Shown here: positions 8,412 to 16,019 of the stretch, one piece after another
Position numbering within the stretch: position 1 is the stretch's first letter
Layout: the number at the start of each line of letters is the position of its first letter
NCBI GenBank assembly: GCA_049680625.1
Contig: JBAUID010000037.1
Location: forward strand, 1-42,690
Direction: 5' to 3'
DNA: 42,690 nt
Origin: JAUIAI01 sp049680625
GTDB taxonomy: Bacteria; Pseudomonadota; Gammaproteobacteria; Burkholderiales; Burkholderiaceae_E
Position numbers and translations under genes: made by a program
Notes under the pieces: generated by a model
Seen by the model: the letters and a program-made list of their open reading frames with translations, nothing else
The model's database searches: none
What the model was told of the DNA's origin: nothing

Positions 8412-9623
8412 ATGACAATTCAAGCCATCGAAACCCTTCGCCTTGCCGAGTTTCCGAACCTGATCTGGGTCATTGTCGAAGATGCGGACGGTACCCGGGG
8501 CCTGGGGGAAACCTTCATGGGTGCAGAGGCTGTCGAAACTTATGTTCACGAAACGGTGGCTCCAAAAATTATTGGACAGGATGCCGTCGCGGTGGATTCG
8601 ATTCGTAGCCGCTTGCGCCCGTATGTTGGCCATCAGGCTGCCGGCATCGAACAACGCGGTAATTCGGCCGTAGATATTGCTCTTTGGGATTTATGGGGGC
8701 GGCGCACGGGCCAACCGGTCTGGCGCCTGCTTGGTGGCCGGGCCCGGGAGAGCATCCGAACCTATAACACCTGCGCCGGTTACGAATACGTGAGAGCAAA
8801 CACAGGCCAACATACGGAAAACTGGGGCATTTCGGGCGAAAAGGCGGCTGCGCCCAGTGGCCCTTACGAAGACTTGCAGGCCTTTCTGACCGATGCTGGT
8901 ACGCTGGCCGAATCGTTAATGGATAACCACATTACCGGCATGAAGATCTGGCCCTTTGACCCTTATGCTGAAACATCGCAGGGCGCCGCGATTACCCCCG
9001 CACAGCTAAGAGAGGGAAGTGAGCCGTTTCGCAAGATCCGGGCAACAGTTGGCGAGCACATGCAGATCATGCTCGAGTGCCACTCCTTATGGTCGGTACC
9101 GGCCGCCCGCGACATCGTGGCCGCACTGGCCCCGTACAACATCTACTGGATCGAAGACCCGATCAGCATGAATAACCTGGCTGCCCTGGCCGACTTCAGG
9201 CGCAGCATTAATGTCAAAGTAACCGCCTCTGAAACGCTGGCCACCCGCCAGCAGTTTGAAGCCCTGATGCAGGCGAGGGCGACTGATATTGTTATGCTCG
9301 ACCTCGCCTGGTGCGGTGGCCTCACCGAGGCAAAGGCCATTGCCAGTATTGCCGAAGCCAACCACCTGCCTATTGCCCCGCATGATTGCACTGGCCCGGT
9401 GGTCTGGGCCGCCAGTTGTCACCTGTCGGTAAACGCGCCGAACACCTTGATCCAGGAAAGTGTTCGGGCTTTTTACACCGGCTGGTACACCGAATTAGTT
9501 GATAACCTCCCAGAACTTCAGGACGGTGAGCTGGCCCCGCCGGTCGGGGACGGCCTGGGGATGAGCCTGCGTCCCGAGCTGTTCAGTCGTACCGACGCCA
9601 CGCACCGCAGATCGCAGGCCTGA
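8412..9623 (+). CDS. Enolase-superfamily enzyme, mandelate racemase/muconate lactonizing type (probable acid-sugar dehydratase-like)
   Basis: A 403-residue Mg-dependent enzyme that would abstract the alpha proton of a carboxylate. The barrel shows MKIWPFD (Lys178, with Trp180 where a second Lys often sits), LECHSLW (Glu222 at the first metal-ligand position, usually Asp; His224), IEDP (Glu248), TASE (Glu274), Asp297 and PHDCTGP (His324). Asp297-His324 form the usual His-Asp dyad, so a sugar-acid dehydratase role is more likely than racemase. The substrate is unknown. It stands alone between the divergent sir2 gene and tRNA-Ser. The ATG at 8412 follows a modest GAGAC ribosome site. Confidence 0.82.
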   Translation: MTIQAIETLRLAEFPNLIWVIVEDADGTRGLGETFMGAEAVETYVHETVAPKIIGQDAVAVDSIRSRLRPYVGHQAAGIEQRGNSAVDIALWDLWGRRTGQPVWRLLGGRARESIRTYNTCAGYEYVRANTGQHTENWGISGEKAAAPSGPYEDLQAFLTDAGTLAESLMDNHITGMKIWPFDPYAETSQGAAITPAQLREGSEPFRKIRATVGEHMQIMLECHSLWSVPAARDIVAALAPYNIYWIEDPISMNNLAALADFRRSINVKVTASETLATRQQFEALMQARATDIVMLDLAWCGGLTEAKAIASIAEANHLPIAPHDCTGPVVWAASCHLSVNAPNTLIQESVRAFYTGWYTELVDNLPELQDGELAPPVGDGLGMSLRPELFSRTDATHRRSQA

Positions 9624-9677
9624 GCTGTGGCCAATTCACAGCAATAAGTTGCCAGCTGTTGTAGGATTCCATGTTCC

Positions 9678-9767
9678 GGAGAGCTGGCAGAGCGGTCGAA
9701 TGCGGCGGTCTTGAAAACCGTTGAAGGGTCAAACCTTCCGGGGGTTCGAATCCCTCGCTCTCCGCCA
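9678..9767 (+). tRNA. tRNA-Ser (anticodon UGA)
   Basis: A 90-nt class II tRNA with encoded CCA. The acceptor stem GGAGAGC (9678-9684) pairs perfectly with GCTCTCC (9757-9763), then discriminator G and CCA. The anticodon loop is CTTGAAA with TGA at 9712-9714. A long variable arm (GTTGAAGGGTCAAACCTTCC region) and a T-loop GGTTCGAATCC are present. It reads UCA and other UCN codons. Confidence 0.97.
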
Positions 9768-9770
9768 ACG

Positions 9771-9796
9771 AAAATCCCGCGTTCGCGGGATTTTTT
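9771..9796 (+). terminator. Rho-independent terminator after tRNA-Ser
   Basis: A GC-rich hairpin ATCCCGCG/CGCGGGAT with a 2-nt apical loop is followed directly by TTTTTT, starting 4 nt after the tRNA CCA end. Confidence 0.9.
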
Positions 9797-10076
9797 GTGG
9801 GCGCAGCGCGTCGCGAGCACTACTCGCGTAAGGATTCGAGAGGAGTCGCGGGCCCAAGCTAAAAAATAGTAATAACGATGCAGACCAATCTCTGCTTAAG
9901 AAACCCAGCCATAAAAACGCGACCGAATCCCTCACGCAGCGCAAGAGAACCAAAGCAATGGTCACGAGCAAAGCGATGTGACCGAGCCGAAAAACCAACA
10001 ATTACCTGCTAAAGTCCCAAAGGTTTCTCAAAGCCGGCGCCACTTCGGCGCGCTAATAAGGGGGAGGTTACACATC
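9797..10076 (+). other. Intergenic region, no gene recognised
   Basis: The open frame from 9978 that leads into the glutathione transferase has no family-like sequence before residue 34 and no ribosome site at its own ATG. An AT-rich patch near 9860-9875 could hold a promoter, but no clear -35/-10 pair stands out. No attachment-site duplication of the tRNA 3' end was found. Confidence 0.5.
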
Positions 10077-10949
10077 ATGTCCAATTACACACCACCCAAA
10101 GTCTGGAAATGGGACGCGCAGGAACAAGGGCGCTTCACAACAATCAACCGGCCAATCGCCGGCCCGACCCACGACAAAGAATTGCCGGTTGGCAAGCATC
10201 CAATTCAGCTTTACTCGCTCGGTACGCCGAATGGGGTGAAGGTCACCGTTATGCTGGAAGAACTGCTGGCGGCCGGCCACAAGGGGGCAGAATACGACGC
10301 CTGGCTGATCCGCATTCACGATGGCGAGCAGTTTGGCAGTGGTTTCGTATCGGCGAATCCGAACTCCAAAATACCGGCGATGATGGACCACAGTACCAAT
10401 CCGGTAACACGGGTGTTCGAGTCGGGGTCAATCTTGTTTTATCTTGCTGAAAAGTTTGGCGCTTTTCTGCCGACTGAACACGCCAGGCGTACCGAAACTA
10501 TGAACTGGTTGTTTTGGCAGAAGGGCAGTACACCGTATGTTGGCGGCGGGTTTGGCCATTTCTATGCTTATGCTGATGTGAAGCAGCAATACCCGATTGA
10601 CCGCTTCACTATGGAAACCAAGCGGCAGCTGGACGTACTCGAGCGGCAACTGGCTGACAACCAATACGTGGCTGGTGACGAATACACCATCGCTGACATG
10701 GCGATCTGGCCATGGTATGGCGGTTTGGTCATTCACAACCAATACGAGGCGCAAGAGTTTATCGACGCTGCTTCCTACACCAACGTCATTCGCTGGGCCC
10801 GGGAACTTGATGCTCGGGCGGCTGTGAAGCGCGGCCGCATGGTCAATCGCCTGCGTGGTGAACCACACGAGCAACTGCGCGAACGTCACGACGCTGGCGA
10901 CTTCGAGACGAAGACGCAGGATAAAATTGAGGTTGGCGGGGCAGAATAA
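10077..10949 (+). CDS. yghU: Nu-class glutathione S-transferase / disulfide-bond oxidoreductase (YghU-like)
   Basis: Cytosolic GST-fold protein, 290 residues from ATG 10077, which is preceded by a strong GGGGGAGG ribosome site. The longer frame from 9978 is not supported. The N-terminal thioredoxin-like domain shows LYSLGTPNGVKVTVMLEEL, with the Thr/Asn pair that replaces Tyr or Ser in Nu-class enzymes, and ANPNSKIPAM and ESGSILFYLAEKF bind glutathione. The all-helical C-terminal domain contains QYVAGDEYTIADMAIWPWYGG. Length and the N-terminal KVWKWDA extension fit YghU. Relatives reduce disulfides and peroxides with glutathione. It is convergent with the hydrolase at 10974. Confidence 0.9.
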   Translation: MSNYTPPKVWKWDAQEQGRFTTINRPIAGPTHDKELPVGKHPIQLYSLGTPNGVKVTVMLEELLAAGHKGAEYDAWLIRIHDGEQFGSGFVSANPNSKIPAMMDHSTNPVTRVFESGSILFYLAEKFGAFLPTEHARRTETMNWLFWQKGSTPYVGGGFGHFYAYADVKQQYPIDRFTMETKRQLDVLERQLADNQYVAGDEYTIADMAIWPWYGGLVIHNQYEAQEFIDAASYTNVIRWARELDARAAVKRGRMVNRLRGEPHEQLRERHDAGDFETKTQDKIEVGGAE

Positions 10950-10973
10950 GCTGCTGCAATTATTCCGGGCCTT

Positions 10974-11723
10974 TCACCCTGACCCTTTCACTCCCTCCAG
11001 AAACATCCGGATGTGCCGCACTGCAATCCGGACTTTCTGCGGATTCTCTTTCCACGGATAAAGACTGACCTGGGAGTTCGGCGCCAACAAAGCCGACTCC
11101 ATTGCCACCGCATACGGGTGAGCCGGAATATCGTCCGGTAACACGAGGACGGGGGTCTGACACTGGCGGACAAAATCGCGGCTGACCGTCATCACAAAAT
11201 CGGCATTCTCGCGATACATCTGATTGAGAAAAGCGCCGGCTTGCTCCATCGATACATCTTCTTGCCGGTCACAAAACTTTGGCGCCCAGCCGTTGATGTT
11301 CGTTTGGTAAAAAAGGTCGGGTGCATCAGAACGGTAACCACTCGGGTGGACCATTACTGCTCCGGTAACGCGTTCGGGCGCGCGGCGAATCAGGTTCCAG
11401 GAAAACGGGCCGCCGATGCAAAAACCCATGACTAAAAAGCGAGTGATACCCAGGTGATCCATTAGCGCAATCTGGTCATCGCAAAACGCCTCCCACGGGC
11501 GATCCACGTCGAGCGGGCCTTTGGATTCTCCGCCGTTGGCGTTGCGAAGATCCATCGTGATGCATCGAAACGAATCGGCGAACTCTTCCATTGGATTAAA
11601 CGCATGATTATTCAGCCCCGCAATAGTCGATTCGAGCCCGCCGCCGGGGAGAATGAGCAGAGGAAACCCCGACCCTGTTTCCTCGTATCGAATACTGACT
11701 GGTCCGTTCTCAAAAATAGGCAT
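10974..11723 (-). CDS. Alpha/beta hydrolase with Cys nucleophile elbow
   Basis: A 249-residue alpha/beta-fold protein. The core reads PLLILPGGGL (oxyanion loop), CITMDLRNANGG, then the nucleophile elbow VMGFCIGGPF with Cys102 in place of Ser or Asp, as in dienelactone hydrolase-type GxCxGG elbows. A late Asp (LVLPDDIPAHP) is visible, but the usual GH motif carrying the catalytic His is not obvious; His in IPAHP or VRHIR are candidates. GGAG lies 11 nt before the ATG. The substrate is unknown. It is downstream of, and on the same strand as, the Na+/H+ antiporter, separated by 73 nt. Confidence 0.75.
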   Translation of the reverse strand: MPIFENGPVSIRYEETGSGFPLLILPGGGLESTIAGLNNHAFNPMEEFADSFRCITMDLRNANGGESKGPLDVDRPWEAFCDDQIALMDHLGITRFLVMGFCIGGPFSWNLIRRAPERVTGAVMVHPSGYRSDAPDLFYQTNINGWAPKFCDRQEDVSMEQAGAFLNQMYRENADFVMTVSRDFVRQCQTPVLVLPDDIPAHPYAVAMESALLAPNSQVSLYPWKENPQKVRIAVRHIRMFLEGVKGSG

Positions 11724-11796
11724 CGTATGTCTCCATCATGAATCCTGCGGCTGTTTTGTGACTGTATTAAGTGCCCAGTATGCCACTGCGCTCACA

Positions 11797-13050
11797 TTAA
11801 TCGTCGTGAGTTTTTAGCGGTACACCTGATTTTTCTACCACGTCGTTTTCGGCGCAATCACCCATGCGTAAAATTTTCTGCGCGTACCACCTTGCCCCGG
11901 AGGCAGCGCTTAAACCGTGTAACAGGGCGCTGATCCACACGGCATTGACTGCAATGTTCAGGATGGGTTCGCCATACTCCGGGTCGATTTGTTTAACAAC
12001 CAACAACGCAAATAATGCGGTGGCCAAACCACGCGGCCCGAACCAACCAAAAAACAACCGGGTAGTTGTGGATGCGTCTGTGCCCAGCAATGACAACCAG
12101 ATGGCCAGCGGGCGAACGACAAATAGGCTGACGACAATAGTGGCAAATGTTGGCCAGTCCAGGTGTTTAACTGCCTCCGGTACCAGGGCTAAGCCCAACA
12201 AGAAAAACGACCCCCAACTGAGTAACTGGCCCTCGCTCTCGGTAAATTCGTAGACGAAGGCGCAGGCGCCCTTAACAACATAACCAAAGCACAATCCGGC
12301 AACAAAGGCTGCAATAAATCCGTTGCCGCCAATTGCCGTCGCCGCGAGATAGATAGCGCACGCCATGGCAATAGCCGCGATACCTTCAAACGGTTTTGAC
12401 GTCAGGCCGTAACTTTTTGCGAGTAGCAGTGCTTTGCCGCCAATTAAGCCGCCAGCTATGCCGACGGCCGGGCCAAGCAACATCTGTTTGGCGCCAAACA
12501 ACAGCCAGTCGTTGCTGCTTTTGTCGGTTGCGTGCGCCGTGAGGCTGGCAAGCAGGAGTATTAGCGGCAGTGCCAGGCCGTCATTTAAACCACTCTCGAC
12601 GGTCAATGCCCGTCTTGGGCGCACCGGTACAATCGGGTTGCTAACGACCGCCTGGCTCAGAGCGGCATCAGTTGGTGCCAATATGGCGGCGACCAGGGCA
12701 ACGGTAACCAATGGCCATTCCGGGAAGAAGGCCTGGGTGGTGATTGTTCCCAGGATGACTGACAATGGCAGGCCAATAAGCAGCATGCGCAGTGGCCAGA
12801 TGTGATGCCTACCGAGGGTTCGCATGTCAACCTGGGCAGCGTCCAGAAACAATAAGACAATTAACGCCACTTCCGCCACGATGTGCAAAGTGGCTTCAAC
12901 GCCTTCGTCTGGCAACAGATGGCTACTCGCCAAAACCACGCCCAGCCCAATGTATAACATCGGAGCGGTGAATACCGTTGAAGCAAACCGTTTTGCAGTC
13001 AGAGAAAAGCTGACCGTAAACAGAGCGACGATTAGCAGGCCAATAGTCAT
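11797..13050 (-). CDS. Sodium:proton antiporter, CPA1 family
   Basis: Integral membrane Na+(K+)/H+ exchanger, 417 residues with about 12 hydrophobic segments, matching the size of compact bacterial CPA1 proteins. Helix 5-6 hallmarks are LILLFLDAAQVDMRTLG-like (near residue 85-100) and AAILAPTDAALSQAVV (ion-site TDA). ESGLNDGLALPLILL and GWFGPRGLATALFALLVV are also typical of CPA1. There is no long cytosolic tail or RCK domain. A GAGG ribosome site precedes the ATG. Its likely role is pH and sodium homeostasis, consistent with a marine or brackish habitat, though that habitat is only a guess. Confidence 0.88.
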   Translation of the reverse strand: MTIGLLIVALFTVSFSLTAKRFASTVFTAPMLYIGLGVVLASSHLLPDEGVEATLHIVAEVALIVLLFLDAAQVDMRTLGRHHIWPLRMLLIGLPLSVILGTITTQAFFPEWPLVTVALVAAILAPTDAALSQAVVSNPIVPVRPRRALTVESGLNDGLALPLILLLASLTAHATDKSSNDWLLFGAKQMLLGPAVGIAGGLIGGKALLLAKSYGLTSKPFEGIAAIAMACAIYLAATAIGGNGFIAAFVAGLCFGYVVKGACAFVYEFTESEGQLLSWGSFFLLGLALVPEAVKHLDWPTFATIVVSLFVVRPLAIWLSLLGTDASTTTRLFFGWFGPRGLATALFALLVVKQIDPEYGEPILNIAVNAVWISALLHGLSAASGARWYAQKILRMGDCAENDVVEKSGVPLKTHDD

Positions 13051-13332
13051 AACATCCTCGCCAGCTCGGCGTTTTGAGGTCAGGTCGCCCAGGGTATCAA
13101 CCGAAGGTTCACAATACCTGTTCGAAATTATTGTAACGAGTCGACTGGTTCAGACCATTAGCTCGCCGACTGGTAGTAAACACCGGGTTGAATTCTGCGT
13201 TGCCGGCCCCAGATGAATTGATCTTTCTGGTCAGAATTTCCAGGCCAGCTTTTCCAGGCCAGCTTTTCCAGGCCAGATTTTTCCACCGGCGACATCGCAA
13301 GACCCCGTTACTTTGTTGATAACGAGCCTGAT
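13051..13332. other. Intergenic region with a tandem repeat, otherwise no gene seen
   Basis: This lies between the antiporter start and the probable true beginning of the thioredoxin-fold gene. The only structure I see is the 14-bp triplet repeat at 13237-13278. Reading frames across it have no recognisable protein. Confidence 0.5.
13237..13278. repeat. 14-bp tandem repeat, three copies
   Basis: TTTCCAGGCCAGCT at 13237-13250 and 13251-13264, then TTTCCAGGCCAGAT at 13265-13278. The unit holds the near-palindrome TGGCCTGG/CCAGGCCA. It is intergenic; the function is unknown. Confidence 0.85.
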
Positions 13333-13430
13333 ATGACTTTGGTACTGCTTCGCCTTCAGCCCCTGAACTACGGGTTCCTCACTGGATCGATGCGGACGGA
13401 CAACCCCGCCCCCCACTGAAACTGGCAGAC

Positions 13431-13823
13431 ATGGGTGCTGACTACAAAGTAATCTATTGTTTCCAGCACTGGTGTCCGGGTTGTCACCAGTGCGGTTTTC
13501 CAAACCTTCAGAAGTTGGTTAACGCAATGTCAGATCAGGGTTTTGGCTTTGCGGTGGTGCAGACCGTTTTTGAAGGAGCCGAAACGAATACGCTTGAGCG
13601 GTTGCGCGAAACCCAGCTTCGTTACGACCTGAAAATACCGTTTGGTCACGACCCTGCGCAAGGGCAGTACCCAACGATCATGACGGACTACCAAACCCGC
13701 GGTACGCCATGGTTCATTGTCATCGATGGCATGGGTGAAGTACTCTTCAGCGATTTTCATCTTGATGCCGATCAGCTGATCGGTGTGTTTTCTAAAGGCG
13801 AATCAGCACCAGGCACACACTGA
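13431..13823 (+). CDS. Thioredoxin-fold (TlpA/peroxiredoxin-like) protein, apparent 5' frameshift
   Basis: Redox protein with active site HWCPGCHQCGFPNLQ and a cis-Pro loop TRGTPWFIVIDGMGEVL, 130 residues from ATG 13431. It is cytoplasmic as written, with no signal peptide. This ATG lies inside the domain's first strand. The same frame is open upstream to 13332 and reads SAPELRVPHWIDADGQ then LKLADM, which fits the natural beginning, but it has no start codon. An ATG at 13333 would join this frame if the T-run at 13338-13340 had one more T (MTFGTASPSAPELR), giving about 163 residues. So the gene is either frameshifted or carries a sequence error. It is divergent from the antiporter. Confidence 0.7.
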   Translation: MGADYKVIYCFQHWCPGCHQCGFPNLQKLVNAMSDQGFGFAVVQTVFEGAETNTLERLRETQLRYDLKIPFGHDPAQGQYPTIMTDYQTRGTPWFIVIDGMGEVLFSDFHLDADQLIGVFSKGESAPGTH

Positions 13824-13967
13824 AAATTAGTGATTTCGACCTCATTCAGAGGGCGAATTACCACTAGTGCAGTGACTCTGTCATTTTTGCATTAGTTTCC
13901 CTTGCCCCGCGGCAAGGCCGTCACCACACGCCCGTTGGCGGTGTCAGATTCAGTGGGTAAGGCAGAT

Positions 13968-14804
13968 TTATTTTGGTCGGTTTCCTTTCATCGTTACCCG
14001 CCGCATGTGGCGGCGCTGCCCGGCGTAGTCATTGACCGCATGGTGCTGGGTGATCCGGTTGTCCCAGACGGCAACTGAGCCAACCGCCCAATTGAAGCGG
14101 CAGGTGAACTCGGGTCGGGTGATGTGATCAGCCAGGTAATGAATGATTGGGCGGCTTTCTTCGATACTCATATCTTTGAAACGCACGGTATGGCCTTTGC
14201 CAACATAAATGCCTTTCAACCCGGACTCCGGGTGGGTTCGAATAACCGGGTGTTCCGCCTCAAAAGATTCGGCGGCTGTCTTGTAGGTGTCTTTCATCGC
14301 ATTCAGGCCGGCCATCGCGCGTGCCCGGGAGCCGCCATAGCCGTGATCGGAGCTGTACACACCGATGACACCGTCCAGCATCGCTCGCATGCCAGGTGAC
14401 AATGCGTTGTAGGCGGCATGGGTATTGGCGAACAAGGTATCTCCCCCGAAAGCCGGCACTTCGATCGCGTATAACACCGTGCCCAGGGCTGGCTCGGGCA
14501 TATACGATGTGTCGGAGTGCCAGCTGCCACCAAAGTTAACGGTATCTGCTTCGGTCTTGATGATATCGATAACTTCCGGGAAGCCCGGCAGGCCCTCGAT
14601 AAACGGGTACACCGCGGGCTCACCAAAGGTGCGGGTGAAACGCAATTGTGCTGCCGGGTCGAGTTGTTGATCTCGGAAGAACAAGACATGAAACTGAAGA
14701 AATGCTTCGCGCAGAGCATCCACTTGCCCGGCGGACAATGGCTTGCTCAGATCAATGCCCGTGACCATGGCGCCCAGTGCCCCTGCTACCTGCTTAATTT
14801 CCAC
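13968..14804 (-). CDS. TauD/TfdA-family Fe(II)/2-oxoglutarate dioxygenase
   Basis: Cytosolic non-haem iron oxygenase, 278 residues. Fe ligands are His96 and Asp98 in GGSWHSDTSY and His254 in WDNRITQHHA. The basic stretch RRHMRRVTMKG supplies the Arg that holds 2-oxoglutarate. The length equals that of TauD and the fold signature is complete from VTGIDLSKPLS to the end. The initiator appears to be GTG at 14804, without a clear ribosome site. Family members hydroxylate taurine, other alkylsulfonates, sulfates or phenoxy acids and release the leaving group. The substrate cannot be fixed here, and no sulfonate transporter is adjacent. Confidence 0.88.
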   Translation of the reverse strand: MEIKQVAGALGAMVTGIDLSKPLSAGQVDALREAFLQFHVLFFRDQQLDPAAQLRFTRTFGEPAVYPFIEGLPGFPEVIDIIKTEADTVNFGGSWHSDTSYMPEPALGTVLYAIEVPAFGGDTLFANTHAAYNALSPGMRAMLDGVIGVYSSDHGYGGSRARAMAGLNAMKDTYKTAAESFEAEHPVIRTHPESGLKGIYVGKGHTVRFKDMSIEESRPIIHYLADHITRPEFTCRFNWAVGSVAVWDNRITQHHAVNDYAGQRRHMRRVTMKGNRPK

Positions 14805-14887
14805 GATTGGATACCATAGTGTTCCAGTGATGTGCGCTCATTATTTTAGTGGGTCTTTCGGTTCGTCCCCACGCCATCTCCGTAGAG

Positions 14888-15976
14888 TCAGTTGCCCAAT
14901 GCCGCACGTCGCTGGCGAATCCGTTCGCGGGCCTGAACCGAACCATCGTGAAACGAATTTGCCCACTGATCAATAGGCACTTCAGCCGTCCCGTAGTTGC
15001 ATTCAAAGTAGCGGTGATGCAATTGGTGATAGAAAGTGCCCAGGGACATTCGCCGTTTGCCGCGAATTAGAATATTCTCAAACCCGCTGTGCCCGTACAC
15101 GGCGTTCAGTGCGAGAAACTGCAAGTTATAAATAACGTGTACAGGGTGAGAAATAACCACCCAGTGAATAGCCACCGCACTGAAGTACATCAGGTGTTCA
15201 AGCGGATGCATAGAGATACCTGCCCAGGGGCCAACATTGGTATTGCGATGGTGTAATGCATGAAAACGCTGATACAAGGCGGGATGATGCAAGATCCGGT
15301 GAATCACGAAAAAATGGGCGGAATTCCACACGGGTATCAATAGCAACCAGCAAATAAACAGCACTGGGTGCTGTTGCCAACTCAACAATTGAATATAGCC
15401 GTTTGCAAACGCCCACATCGAAACAGCTTCGAAGGCTGTCCATACAGTAACGCCGCTTGCCAACGACCAGAACATGTTGTCCCAGACCTGGTTGTTGAAC
15501 GTAAACGCCTTATTGTTTTGCGCCTGGGGGCGCCGGTCATACTTAAGCTGTACACCTTGTCTGCCAAAAGTGATCAGGTACAAGTGCAGGCCGCCGGCAA
15601 CGACAAGCATTAGTGCAATGTTGCGCGCATACATCTGCGCTAGCCAGCCAAGCTCAAACTCACGGCACCGTTCCAGGGCGGGCTGCAGGTAAAGCCAGGT
15701 TGCTATGGAGATCACCAGCGTCACGACGCGATTTGACAGCGTCAGCCAGGTTCGGCCGAACCAGCGGGCAAATTTGGCTGGGCTGAATGGCCAGGTAAAA
15801 ACCGGCATTGGCTTGATTGGCAGGTCGGGATGCCAGTTCCATCCCTGGCTCGAACCCCCGCCGAGGCTCGCGTCATTTGAAGTAGCCGGCACGGTGTTAT
15901 TTGCTGATCCTGGGTCGGCCACAACGGCCTCCTGAGTCAAGAACATCAAAAGCCAGTCTAGCTGGCGAAATGCCAA
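14888..15976 (-). CDS. Fatty acid hydroxylase / sterol desaturase family membrane protein
   Basis: Integral membrane di-iron oxygenase, up to 362 residues. Histidine clusters occur at HFFVIHRILHH (residues 221-231), RFHALHHRNT (238-246), MHPLEH (256-261) and FYHQLHHRYFE (near 318-328), matching the HxxxH / HxxHH pattern of the family. Several hydrophobic segments surround them. The start is unclear: TTG 15976 is the frame's first, while ATG 15946 (MFLTQEAVV) is the first AUG; neither has a good ribosome site. It probably hydroxylates or desaturates a lipid. It lies between the dioxygenase and the epoxide hydrolase, all on the minus strand, with gaps of about 80 and 40 nt. Confidence 0.85.
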   Translation of the reverse strand: MAFRQLDWLLMFLTQEAVVADPGSANNTVPATSNDASLGGGSSQGWNWHPDLPIKPMPVFTWPFSPAKFARWFGRTWLTLSNRVVTLVISIATWLYLQPALERCREFELGWLAQMYARNIALMLVVAGGLHLYLITFGRQGVQLKYDRRPQAQNNKAFTFNNQVWDNMFWSLASGVTVWTAFEAVSMWAFANGYIQLLSWQQHPVLFICWLLLIPVWNSAHFFVIHRILHHPALYQRFHALHHRNTNVGPWAGISMHPLEHLMYFSAVAIHWVVISHPVHVIYNLQFLALNAVYGHSGFENILIRGKRRMSLGTFYHQLHHRYFECNYGTAEVPIDQWANSFHDGSVQARERIRQRRAALGN

Positions 15977-16019
15977 ACCTCAACCGCTTGTCTTTCTTTG
16001 CTTTTTGACCAGGGTGGCT

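Noticed and set aside
9768..10076. Possible integrated element or attachment site beside tRNA-Ser
   Set aside because: No integrase, no direct repeat of the tRNA 3' end and no foreign-looking gene follow; the next gene is an ordinary glutathione transferase.
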